From contig CAJQUW010014772.1 in NCBI GenBank assembly GCA_907163375.1, forward strand, positions 211,489-275,488: a stretch of DNA of 64,000 nt. The letters run 5' to 3'. Below are positions 1-12,400 of this stretch, piece by piece. This DNA is from Prostheceraeus crozeri (taxonomy: Eukaryota; Platyhelminthes; Polycladida; Euryleptidae). Under the pieces are notes generated by a model. That model ran no database searches and was not told the DNA's origin. It was given only the letters and a program-made list of their open reading frames with translations. The number at the start of each line of letters is the position of its first letter. Position 1 is the stretch's first letter. A program made the translations under genes and the position numbers.

Positions 1-290
1 TGAAATTCCCTTGATAATCAGCTTCATTTCCGCTTAATTGAGATGCTTGTTCGCAAACATTCATTCCTTTTGATATCAAACTTGTTTCATGCTACTTATA
101 TATCGTTTTTATTTCAATAATATATATTATATGCAAAAATTTAGCTTTTTAAAACTGCACAAATTATTTTTTTGTACAGCAGGAACGCAGTCTCCGCAAA
201 AAACTGAATCTTTTGATAAAAAAAATTTCACTGTATTTGAGTCGACACTGTACCTACTAGGTATGTATATCCTTACTCTATGATTTCAAG
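1..290. repeat. Unnamed interspersed repeat, copy A (cut by window edge)
   Basis: Begins TGAAATTCCCTTGATAATCA and shares a series of blocks in the same order with 1366-1655 and 9340-9757: a GAAATTCCCTTG start, TTCATACTACTTATA-like core, a run containing TTTTTAAAACTG, and a GAGTCGAC-x-CTCTACCT end. The three copies are in the same orientation and clearly diverged. No coding potential or known family was recognised. It may be a decayed SINE or a non-autonomous element. Confidence 0.6.
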
Positions 291-881
291 TCACTTCACT
301 ATGTTAACAAAAACGAAACGCAAAGGAGATTTTCTCAATCATTTCTAACCGAATGGTGCTGGTGATTTTGGGCGTTTCAAACAAAGGTGGACAACATGAA
401 GAAATATGATTTTATAGATCTGGATCTGCGAAGAATTCGTTCAAAATGCTGGATAATAGAAGTCTGTTAATTTAAAGAACAAGAATTTAAATACGCATAT
501 TGTGACATTTCATGCCAAAATATTTCATGCTTGACCTACATTCTACAAGGAATGATAATAATAATAGTCAAGTTGTTCTAGGAGCATGAAAGACATTTGC
601 TCTCGATGCACTATTGCACTCCGTCATCCTAAAAAACTGGATTCACTCACTTCATTTGCAATCATGACAAACGCTAATCTCATCAGACACTGACGGTTAT
701 GATGAGCTCCTCTGACATACAGGGATAATCTTCTACCTAAGAATGATTCAATAAATGGATTTAAAGATGAGCGCGCACAGAGCAACAGAGTTTCAACTCA
801 GTATTAATTAAATCCCCAATGTGCATGCAATTTTGATTTCATTAATGAACTTTTGTTGTTACACAGCACCACATGTGAGAT

Positions 882-1365
882 TTGCAATTTCCAACTGTTC
901 AGGAGAAAGTATCACGGAATTATCCGATCATGACAGCAATACAGAAGAAAAATGAGCTAGGAGAGGTGATATCCTTTAAAACTAACTTCAATGGAAGTGA
1001 CTATTACCACAAGACTCAGCAAGATATCATAATCAAAGATACTCGTAATGATCACATAATTAGTTTTTAGTTCGTGTCAAAGGTCTGCAACAATATTCAA
1101 ATAAAAGATATAACTGATCTCAGTGAATCATGAAATCGCACCTGAGAAAATTTAGTTAATCTTCGGTATCATGATGCACAATGATTTTTATAGTCCTCAG
1201 AATACATTCACTTAGTTAATTAATGGGACAAGTTGCTCAACTTAACAGATCAATTTAGCCTGTTGGAAAAAGGTTATTGAGTAAATTAGCTGTCATCAAA
1301 CTCGAAAATTGAGCCAAGAAGCACATAGTCCCCCAAATTTCTTTGTATGAAGACTTAAATGCATT
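882..1365. other. Gene-free stretch
   Basis: Nothing recognised. The AATCCCCAATGTG block at about 810-850 also occurs at 9350-9400 just before copy C of the unnamed repeat, so the repeat family may extend leftwards, with this as a detached piece. Confidence 0.3.
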
Positions 1366-1655
1366 GACATTTCCTTGATAATCAGCTTGATCTCCTTTTC
1401 ATTTAGCTTCGTTTTTATCAGCACACTTTGATTCTATTTGATATCGAACGGGTTTATACTACTTATATATTAAAATCACAAGTACCAAATCACCACTATA
1501 TAAGCACCGGAATAATTTGTAAAAATTTGTTTTTTTAATAATAATTGATCAAATATTTTTTGGACCTCAGGGACGCAATCTCTGCAGAAAGGCTGATACA
1601 ATTTTTCACTGTATGCAAACATTTTTTTGACTCGACACTCTACCTGCCATAGATA
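1366..1655. repeat. Unnamed interspersed repeat, copy B
   Basis: Same block order as 1-290 and 9340-9757 (TTCCTTGATAATCAGCTT, then ATACTACTTATATAT, then GACTCGACACTCTACCTGCC). It stops where the TIR element at 1656 begins, so that element probably inserted into or next to this copy. Confidence 0.55.
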
Positions 1656-2363
1656 CCGTATTTCTTCGAATAGTAGGCGCAGCTCTGTATGAAAGTTTGT
1701 AATAGTCGCCACGGCTACTATTTGAGGCAACGGTTCTGGAGAACTCAGCAATGCCGTAGATTTACACATGCACACCCATTTCCTAAATATCACAAGCTTA
1801 ATACAGATGTGTAATGTGCGTGTATCTTACCGTTTCTACATTATTAGGCCTAGACGTTATAACATAAAGGTCTACATTACAAAGTACGAATATATCCGCT
1901 ACTTGTATATGTTAAAAATACGATGAACCTATTTTATGTCTATTCTCAAATTTTAAACTAAGTATATACCGGTAATTTACGTGGGCCTAAAAAAATCAAT
2001 TTACTTATAATACATAATTGAAGGTCCTATCTCTGACCCCAAATTATAGCCCCACAAATCAAAATTCTTCGAAACAAGAGGAAAGCACTTGATGTGAAAG
2101 ACATACATGTTTATTTCCATGCTTCGCTGAATTTCAGTTCAGTTATCCATACCACGAGGGCTAAAATCAAGTTCTATGCACGCATATAATTTACTAGTGG
2201 TCAGCAGGTGAACAAGGAAATCATTTTCAAGTCAAAATTTTCGTCTCATCGCATCAGTCAAGATACTGATCATGGGACTTTTTAATAGTAGCCGCAATCG
2301 AACCCAAAATGTACAGTATACAGTCTTTAAAAGTAGTCGCGGCTATTTCTCGAAGAAATACGG
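1656..2363. mobile_element. Short TIR DNA element (MITE-like)
   Basis: The ends are inverted: CCGTATTTCTTCGA at 1656-1669 and its reverse complement at 2350-2363. Subterminal 'tagtagccgcggcta'-like motifs occur on both sides. There is no transposase ORF, so it is non-autonomous. Superfamily was not determined because no clean target duplication is visible. Confidence 0.65.
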
Positions 2364-3128
2364 GCACTTACTGTACATGTAACTGAGTGCGTTCTACACA
2401 GAGCAAGTCCTGAAACTATTTCTGACAAATATGACGTACTTTTTCACGGTGTTTTAATGGTGGATGAAGATGCAGATAACATAGAAATTTCCTTTGCGGG
2501 TGGGAGCCATAATTATGACTAGAAAGCAAACATGCTTGCATATTTCTTATTATTAATACGTTTGTTCGAATAGCAATACTGTTAAGCTCCAATGACGAAC
2601 GGTTGTGTTCGTCATGAAATAATTTCCTCAACTGGCAAATTTCAATAATCTACACACTCCGCTAACTGACAATTTTTCATTGTGAAAACTAGACGCATAC
2701 AATTACTGCTCGTCATTGTCAGCTGCGGCTGTGTTGGAAATGCAAAACCGGAGATTAACAGGTGAATACACTATATTTTCATTGCATTAAGTAGGTAGCT
2801 ATATGTATGTATAATTTTGTATTTGTATATATGTATCAGCTTATGAATACTCGCATGCCTTAATTCTGAGCAGGAAAACAAGTTGAGAGAATCTTGAAAT
2901 GCGATTTTTGACTATTCGAGCACAATTTGCACAGATGGCTAGCAGCTTTCAATGGGACGATTTTGGGCCGAAAAATCCGGCTCGGCTGCCAATCTTAATT
3001 GTTTAATTTGTGAAGGCAGAAAGAATCTTAATCGTTCAATTTTGAGTGTGACAACAAAGAGGTGGATTCCTCATAACCAAAAATAGCTCGAATGATCCCT
3101 TCAATAGCATTACATTGATCATACTTAC
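2364..3128. other. Gene-free stretch; expected last TMEM144 exon not found
   Basis: Downstream of the last identified TMEM144 exon (minus strand). Splice acceptors in this stretch and in 1-2363 were read in phase 0, but none gave the roughly 25-residue hydrophobic tail expected of the family. The exon is either very diverged or lies beyond position 1. Confidence 0.35.
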
Positions 3129-3400
3129 ACGGATTTCGCGGAAGAAGATCAGGCTCCAAAGCAATGTTACGGCAGATGGTCCAGCTGTGATGATTGGAAA
3201 TGAAATGGATGGATTGAGGGTTGCGTTGGTGATGAGTGAGGCCACAAATCCAACGCCGAACAGCAGTCCGCTCACGTAGGCCGGCAGGACAGATCGAGGA
3301 TAGATATTCGGGAAATTCCCCTTTCCCGCACAGTAAATGATGAAGAAAACTGATGATAGCAAGAAAGCTCCCGAGAAGTGAGGAAATACGTAATCCAAGG
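3129..3400 (-). CDS. TMEM144: TMEM144 exon 6
   Basis: 272 nt, acceptor CTTTTCAG, donor CGT|GTAAGT, phase 1 to 0. It encodes DYVFPHFSGAFLLSSVFFII, the loop with YPRSVLPAYVSGLLFG, and SISFPIITAGPSAVTLLWSL followed by FFREIR. These are the most conserved stretches of the family. Confidence 0.9.
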
Positions 3401-6400
3401 CTGAAAAGAAAACCGTTTGAACACAGTGAATCAAGTCCACTCATTAATCGTGCGATTATTTTGCAATGTGACTTCTCAATGATATCTGCTTGATGAGAAT
3501 AAAACAACATTTCTATTTACTCTTTCAGCGTTTGAAATAATTGTAACGCGCGGATGCTCGTACCTGAGATCACGTAGGCCTATAACTAGACAAGAATTGC
3601 CGTGTAACGCGAGTTTCCCTTCCCATGCAACAGTAAATCTCTTTGGGAGTTCGTCCATACCGCAGGAATGCATTATTTATACACTAGCATTTGACACGTC
3701 CGCATGAGTCAGATTTACGCAAACGCAACTTACATGGTATCAATTGTAGTAGAGTGATAAATCCACAGAATTAAATATTTTTTTATCTGCTTCGGTTTGC
3801 TAGAAGTGTGATTATTTCGGAATCGACGGCACATCGAGGAACCTATTAAGTGAGCAAAAGGGAATTCCTAATACCTTACAGAGATAGGAAAAAGTCGTGC
3901 GTCGCTTGCGGATTAATGTGAGTTTCAGCAAAGTGCTTCGATTGCCACAATTCCTTCAGATTCAAAGAATTCAGATCATTGCGCACAACGTTTCTCCATA
4001 ATGTTGGCCTTTCCGATCATTATTAAAAAAAGTAGCAGGCGTATCAAAATTAGTTCTCTAGATGATTTCACCATCGTCTTCTCACCATTCCTTACTGCAT
4101 AGTGCATACACTGAATCGAATGCTAGCCTAAAGATGTGTGTTTTGGTGTGTGCGAAGTGATATCACAACACGCACGCATCTCTCACTGGCTCTGGTGTCC
4201 TCTGTTGACAGCCTATTGTTTGCCATTTCCAATAGCAAGCGATACACGAATTATCCATTCGAGAAGGAGCAAGTTGTCTAATTCTGTGATGTGCCATTTC
4301 GATATCAAGGCTACATATAACCTTTCCTTTCTAGGAAACCGAAGCGCGCAGATGAATCTAATTCTGTGCATAAATCACACATGTGATACATCATAATAAT
4401 GAATGATACATGTTGCCAAACGTAGTAGGTCCCTATGATATTATATCTCCACAATAAAATCATACAAATACTTTGTTAGCAACACGCATTAATGGCTGAT
4501 TTACATTTAACACGCACACTATGAACAAGGGCTCATCACTACGACCCTATGGCCCAAACTAGCTTTACATTTCTAGAATGGCTGAACATGCTGGAGGACG
4601 GGCTGCTCTGTGTTCATTTATCCGACCATTGCCGAGCGGCTGATGATCATGAGGATTGCAGAGGGCTACTTCTAGATACTTTACGCTAGTTTGGGCCATT
4701 CCGAGCCGTACTGAAGAGCACATGTAGGGCGAAAAGAACGCAGTGTCTGCGCCAATGAATTTTTGTGCTGAAAATATCCAAGTCTGAAGACATCTTTCTA
4801 TTAGATTTGCTAATGTTTTGCAAACTTTATAACTCTAATGATTTGATTAAATTAATGCATAATTATGGTTATTTCAAGACTGAAAGAAGAAGAGGAAAAA
4901 TACCAACAGTTATAGTCGAAATTATATGATTGATAAAAACCAAAAGAAATGAGACATCAATAATATGCTTAACAATATATGTAGCCGCAGCATCTACGAT
5001 ATCAGATTTGCAGTAGAATCTTAGAAATAATTTATCAAGACTTTTCATGCATTGTTTGAGACTTTCTAAGTATTCTGATCTATTATGCTGTATTCCCAAA
5101 CATTAACAGACAGAGTTCGCATTAATTAATGTGGTTGTTACAATTTCAGTCTAAATAGAATATATGTGTCTCATGCTCTCAATTTTAGTGGAAATTATCA
5201 AACTTACAATGAAGAATGGTCTAGAAATTAACAAATGCAAGCTAGACAGACTAGCTGTGAACATCTAATCACTGCTTCCTTTGTACTTGTCTGCATAGAT
5301 TATCAGACCTACTTCAGCTATTGAATGTAGCATACATTACGAAAAATGCGATTTCTGAATATGAGAATCCAACTTACTCAAAAAGTTTACATTTTCGAGA
5401 ATATTAGTCATTGACATGACGATTTCAGCCACGCACTGTAAACTCTAAGGCACGAAATTTCGCTTGAATGAGGCACGAAATTTAGGCATCAATTCTAACC
5501 AACATAAGGCACGAGTAGGCACGAAGTTCATAGTGCCGAGTTCGTGCCCATTGATTTTTCCTTCGATTTCATTGGATAAACAAATATTTGGTTTGGTGCC
5601 TAATAGTGCCTAGTGGTGCCTCGAGGCACTACAAAGGCACCAACTAGGCGCTAACTGGCACGAAATTTCTGCTTCGTAACTAAATTAGTTCCCTACAGTT
5701 TACAGTGCGGGTTACATTGCTAACCAGGTTCAAAAGTTAATAATGGCATTGTTGCAAGATTGTTACAAATTCAATTCTCTACGAAATCCAAAGCCACAAC
5801 TGTGGAAAGATTGTCACCCACGGCAACAATAAAGACTTTCTTGTCTATAAGTTGATTTCTGAAAACAGTTGTGTCAGATTTTACACATAGTTTGAGCAAG
5901 TAACGCATATTGTCAGGACAAAGGTCAGACAAAAATTTCATGTAGGCCTACAGTATGTGTAGCAATAACTCTGTTACAATAGAAGTTACAGGTAACTTCT
6001 AATAGAGCATTGAACGAGATTGATCCATAAAGATTGTCTGCGTCTAAAGAGACTACAACTGCGGGTATAGATGTATTAAAAATTGCTTGAAATGGCAAGA
6101 TTTCTTAAGAGTTGGAATATGACAGAGGAGTTTATTGAAATATTAGCAAGACCTGTTGATAGGAAGTGTACTAGGAATGTTCACTTCTGTAACAAAAGGT
6201 CCTCCTGTTAGGGTTCGTCTTTGTGGACCATCGGAAGATAAAAAAATAACTAAACAGCAATGCCCCATAAACCGACAGTTTCGCGAATTTGGATATTCAG
6301 ATGAAATTTGAGCTATCACTTTATTAAATTCAGTTTGATTAGCTTAAGGTTAAACTAATGAAGTAGCCACATTGAGTCTTGCGGACAGGCACCATTTCTG

Positions 6401-9400
6401 AGTATTGTAGAGAGTCCATGCCATTTTGTCGGTTCGTTTTATTAATGAGCTCAGCGGAAATATTTTTACGAAGACGTTAAGACACTATATCACGGCTCTT
6501 AATAAGATTTATTACACGCTCAGCATTTCAGCTTTCAGCTTGCTTCAGAGTAATCTGTAACCTGTCTCACTGAAGACGACCGCCAAAACGTCGAAAATGT
6601 TTTGCAACTTTTACACGCATCTCACTCTAACTTGAAACTAGACGATTGTGAATCACTCTTCATATACTCTAGCCGACCGACCGCCATCACTAGATAATGG
6701 GCGTTGTGAAGATAAAAAAAATTAAAAAAATAACAATCGATGAAAACGTATAAATTCAGATATAATAGAATAGAATATCGTTTATTTTTCGAATTTCCTC
6801 AATAATGAGAAGCGTATTTTTGATTAATGAGAAACTTTGACCCCTAAATCAAAAATAAATTGTTTATCATTGAAGTTATCAAAACCGGCATTGACACCGG
6901 TGCCAGCATGAGAACACGTACCATCCTGACTTGCTTTGTCATAAGTATTCATAACATACAGGACAGGGACGTAAGCTCCACCGGAAACTGTTCCTGCGGC
7001 TGCCGCTAGGATGACGCCACTGGAAAACAAAATGAAATTTGTTTATTTTACCAAAGTTATGCAGTTGGACGAGCATACGAGACTGCCATGATTAAAATGA
7101 AAATTCGTTCTCAGAAATTAACAATAAACCCACATCGCAGCATTTCATAAATGCATGGTCATTATACAAAAATTAAGAGGAAAATGTATCAATTGAGTTG
7201 AATTAACAAAAATAACAGAAAAATAGAGATCATTAACCAGTTCAAATGCTCAGAAACATAATAATTGACTGATACATTATACAAGGAAGACACCTGGAAG
7301 GCATCATCAATGTAGACTACCAGTAAGTCTGACAACATGACACAAATATCACGTTTTACATCGATCCCTTCGTGCGAGATGCTTCGACGAAGAAAAAGGA
7401 CTTCAATTGCAGCATCTGAGAGAGTGGTTATTTCGGTTTTCCAGATTCATATGATGAGACACCACTCAGTCTTGCAAATCCCTAGTCAGCCGTTTTCAAA
7501 AGGAATTACACAGGGCTAAGAAGGACAACAATACAATTTCGTCCAGTTCCAAGAAGTGTTCATCCACTGAAGGCGCAATAATTGTCGTGGTAATTGTATC
7601 TTGGGACGGAAATGGTAATCAGAATCACATGCTAGTGCAGGCTGAAAAATCATTGATCGTCAAATAATTAATGTGATCATTCTTAGAGTGGTTTGACAGG
7701 GACTTGTTCTTCATTCTCCGTCTTCATGGTCAGAATGCCCAAACGATATTTTTCAGATCAGTATTTGATGAAAGTAATTATGATTTTAATGACAATTTGA
7801 ACAGGCAGTGACAACAATTAATCTCAGTGGCCCTGAAATCTGCTGACCGAACGCCACTTATATGAAGCTCGTTTATATTCTATATTTATTATGAGCAATC
7901 TAAGGACCCATTTGCTGAAGTCCAGGGAGTTGCTTCCAGTATATCCGAGAATTGCAATGTAAGATTCTGCCTGAAATATAGAGATTTTCTATGGTTGACT
8001 TTACGGCTTGACTTTTGTTTGGTCAAATATTGTCAAGAACTGTTTCCAAAAACAGATCATTTCTCGCAATATTTTGTAAAAACTACTTTTATATTGATGA
8101 GACGCTAGTATCCATACAGGCTTGGATGGTCCGTCATGTGCGATTGCCGATGCCCCTTTAAAATCATATCGAATCGAATTATAGTCTACATATCTAATCG
8201 ACATAGCCTACCTATAAGTAGAACTGGAATGATTGACTAACACTCTGAAATAGGAAAATTGGTTATGATTGAAATGGATAAAATTGACCTGAGGATTGAT
8301 TTATGACCAGGGATGGTGATTTTATGTTCAAGCATAAAAAGCATATTTTATCTTTTCAGACATAAGTGAACATTTTAATAATGTAATTATGTATCATCGT
8401 TCATTTTTTGACAAACATTACATGCGCAATTAAGATTGATTTATTATTGAAACCTGATTCATTTTGTACCAAGGAATTTGTGATTGTAAATGCGATTTCT
8501 ACTTTTTTAGATAATATATTTCTTTGCGGTACTTCCAATTGCCTCCGGGACTCATGGAGTCATAATCACATCACATGGCCATTGGCTCAAATTACTATAA
8601 TATCGCAATATCACGATGACACATTTAATATAATATACGTTTTACATCAGCTCCGAAGCATAAAATCACCATCCCTGCTGAATAGGGAGTTCCAAAATGT
8701 GATTATTATTCATACTGAAAAGCGTTTTGAAATTTTGCGAACTTGCGATCGGAGAAAGTTAAGATACATAGCTAGAGTGAAGTGCAGCGGCGGTATAACA
8801 AGCAAGGTTGCTAAATGTGTGGTCTGAAGGAACGACAAGAGAAGGTTCATAGACGACGCCTGAGTGGTTTGGTCTTGTGAAGAGAGTGGATGACACAAGG
8901 ATGTCGAGTTGTCGGAATGCCAAGAAGAACATGGCGCCATTGAATCAATGAAGACAAAATATCAGGAATCTCCGAAAACTCTGATTTTCTGGCAACAACA
9001 CAATCTTCGCATTCGGCACTCTAGCAAGTCATAGACAACAGGAAAACTGATTCTCTTGTCCTAATTTGCTCTCTTAGTGAACAAAAAATACAAAGACATC
9101 GCGGCGCTTATAAACACGTCTACATCAAGCTCATCAATTGGTTCTCGACTGAGATTCAAATAGAAATCGCTTCCACGGTGCTATAAAAGCAGTTGCAGCG
9201 AAGTTTATAACAGAATATAAAGACATTTTGATTGTTACGGAGTTCCCGACCCGTTCGTTTTATCTATTTTATAACGCGGTTAAATTGGCACTATAGACTT
9301 CATCTCATAGAGTAGGTGTATTAGGTAGAGTGGTAACTCTTCATATATATAATCCCCAATGTGTATACACTTTCGATTTTATTAAATGAACTCGAGGCGG

Positions 9401-12400
9401 ATATAGTTAGTAATTGTTACAAAATGTTAGAAATGCAAATTTCCATTATAATGCGGCTCATGAAATTCCCTTGCAAATTAGCTTAATTTCCGCTTAGTTA
9501 GGATGCTTATTAGCAAGCATTCATTCATTTTGAAATCTAAATTGTTTCATACTACTTATAAAGAGGCTTCCATGTCGGTAGTATATAAATTTGCAAAATT
9601 TTGACTTTTTTAAAACTGCTCAAATAATTTTTGGACCACGGGAACGTAATCTCCTCAAAAACTGAATATTTTGATATAAAAATTTTCACTGTATGCAGAT
9701 ACTTTTTTTGAGTCGACCCTCTACCTACATGTCCCTACTCTATACTTCATCTTACATGTAGAGAAGTACAACATGCATTCATTGTATCTTATGTTGATAT
9801 CTGCCACTTCCATGTGCGTAAAATATGAGATCCATCTCAACACCAGCAAAATACACTTCTGGTGACTGGTAGGCCTACTGTGTTATAAATGCCTTTGCTT
9901 GTCAGCTATATAGACACTAGTTTTGACCCAAGAATTATCTGATGAAACGTGGTTCAAAATGTTTATGTTTTTCTTATCCCTGATTCAGTCATAGGAGTGA
10001 TCAACAAACGCATATCTCATTGAAGTAAGAATTCCTCGCTGACAACTAGAATATGAAAATTAATAGAAAACTTTATGACACCTTGTACCATAAAAGGCGA
10101 AGACTTACAGGAAATGTTTCTGGCGCCTGGACATGTGACATCGAAACACACCGCTTTCTGACGCATAATTATCAGCATTTGAAGGCTCTAGGCTTCTCTC
10201 ATTCCACTCACGCTCCGATAAGGCCATGCAGATCTCGCTGCTGGAGGAGACAGTAAATGCAGAATAAGGAGTCCGGCTTGGAGGAGGACTTGCCTTGACG
10301 AACATGTAAAGAATGCCACTGACAGCACACAATCCGATGCCGATGTAGTTGAAGATCACACTCTCGGGGATTTCTTGTTTCACTCCTAGTAACCCGAATC
10401 TGTTGAAAAGTGAGAGAACATCAATGACAAACCTGAAAAGAATTCAGAGTCTAGAGGTCACATCACATAAGAGTGTGACAAAAAATCTTTGAGGTAATTT
10501 CAAAAATGAAACCGCACTCTCCGTGACACCGTGGACGTAGGGTTCCCCCCATGATATGTAGCCGGTCAGAGCCGGTCTGGTATGGAAAATCGGACGACCA
10601 TACCGGTGTAGTTCCGTTCCCGTCTTATTTGAGGAATTGCACTTGTCGCAAAGAGTCCTTGACTTAGAAACAGTCGTTGTTATTAAGGTCCAGTCAGGCA
10701 TGCGACTATATAAGCGGTTTTATATGGCATTCGGACAAAACTATTACATACAAAGAGTTGAGTTGAATGTCTGCGCTTTTCACTGCTTCGCTCACGGTGG
10801 GTTTGAATTTGATTAAAATGGACTGCAACTTCTGCGCAAGCTTCTCGCGATGTTTATACCACGATAAGCCTTTGCTATGACGTTGTCACCAGTCGACCAT
10901 TTCAAATCAGATGTTATTTTCAATCCGAGTAGTTCTAACTCCCGAATTGACGGTGAGATGAGCTCTTGTGAAGAGATCATTGGGTTCGCATGCGTCTTTC
11001 TTCTAGACAATGTCAAGGATTTTGCTTTTGGAAACATTGATTGACAGACGATTCAGTGTGGACCAATTGACGCAGTGGTCGTGAAAAAATTGCAATCAAT
11101 ATCTTTCTCTATTAAACGAAAATCAATTAGAGGGAATTGGAGAATCTCATTCATAGTTAATTACCTGCCAACTGCCCATCCTGGAAACAAGCTGAACATT
11201 CCGAAGATGAATGTCGTTATTCCCAAGCCGACCAATTGAATGATAACAGGAAGGAATACATTCGCTGAAAGTAAAAAGCAATTGAAATCAATGAATTGTT
11301 GATACGATGTGAAAAATAGAAATAGTGCCAATGCCTACCTATTATCGTAGCCTACCTATTATTAATTATTATGTTATTATAATTAACATATTAGTCGCCT
11401 ATTATGTGGGGCTTATCGCTTTTGGAAATATTCTTTAAGGATGTTATCCTTACTTTATGTTAGTGATGTCACTTGCACTGTTCAAGCTACGGAAAAGCAG
11501 ACCGATGACCGGCGATGAAGTGTAGTGTTACAGAACTATAATTTTTAGAAAATGGTTCTACTTTCTTCAATTCACAATTAAATCAAGTAAAGCAACCGTC
11601 TTCCTCTACGAAAACTGAAAACTTCGACCTTGTCTTTCGAAATCATTCATTCGGTGCTCGAAATACTTTTTATTTGCTGTTTTGGTACTTCTATTCTTCC
11701 CCCCTCCACATTTTTCAAGTTTTCCAAAATCATTAAATTTCGCCAAAGTTAGTCACATTAGGTTTAGAATAGACTTGATCTGTCACTGAGTGACACTACA
11801 GCACGACTGAGAAGTGTCACTTGAACCCTGGGATGATGGATTGGTACCTTGGATACTCAGTTAGAATACAAGGTACAGCTGCGATCATGAACTTCGTGTG
11901 ATTGTTGTCTACAGACAAATGACAAGCAGTTGTCTAATTCTGAGGCTGTAGATGTTCTCCAAGTCAGATAAGAGTTTTACACACTCAACGCTAAGCGACG
12001 TTAGTGAGAACAAGTAGAAGCAAAAGAAGATCGTTGACGATGCAACACTTCTGGGTGTCAACAACAGAAATGTGTGGGGGGGGGAAAGAATGAAAGTACC
12101 ACTGTTTTTTATGTGTCTAGTCACTCGCATTAGATGTCGTGGCTTAGTATACAACGCTTTTTTGAACACAGGACAAGTATGAAAAATACACTTTCGTGAA
12201 CACAAGACAATATTTTTTCATGTTCATGTACATACAGTCCAATCAAATTGAGCTTTTAAGATTTTGAAAACGCCTTTGATGGATATCACTTTGTATATAA
12301 AGAATAACACCAAGGTATTCATGATGACCCGATATATTTCGCCGGTTCTAGACGTGGGACACACCGGAATGAATGCTGACAGAAGCGTAGTGAACATCGT

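Noticed and set aside
8408-8827. 139-codon open frame as a host gene
   Set aside because: Its first two thirds lie within the 370-bp TIR element; only the last part has a LINE-like tail. No host domain or splice sites.
10212-10212. AGC|GTGAGT as the end of TMEM144 exon 4
   Set aside because: It leaves phase 1 while the next exon needs phase 2. The GTAAGT at 10108 keeps the frame and joins family-like sequence.
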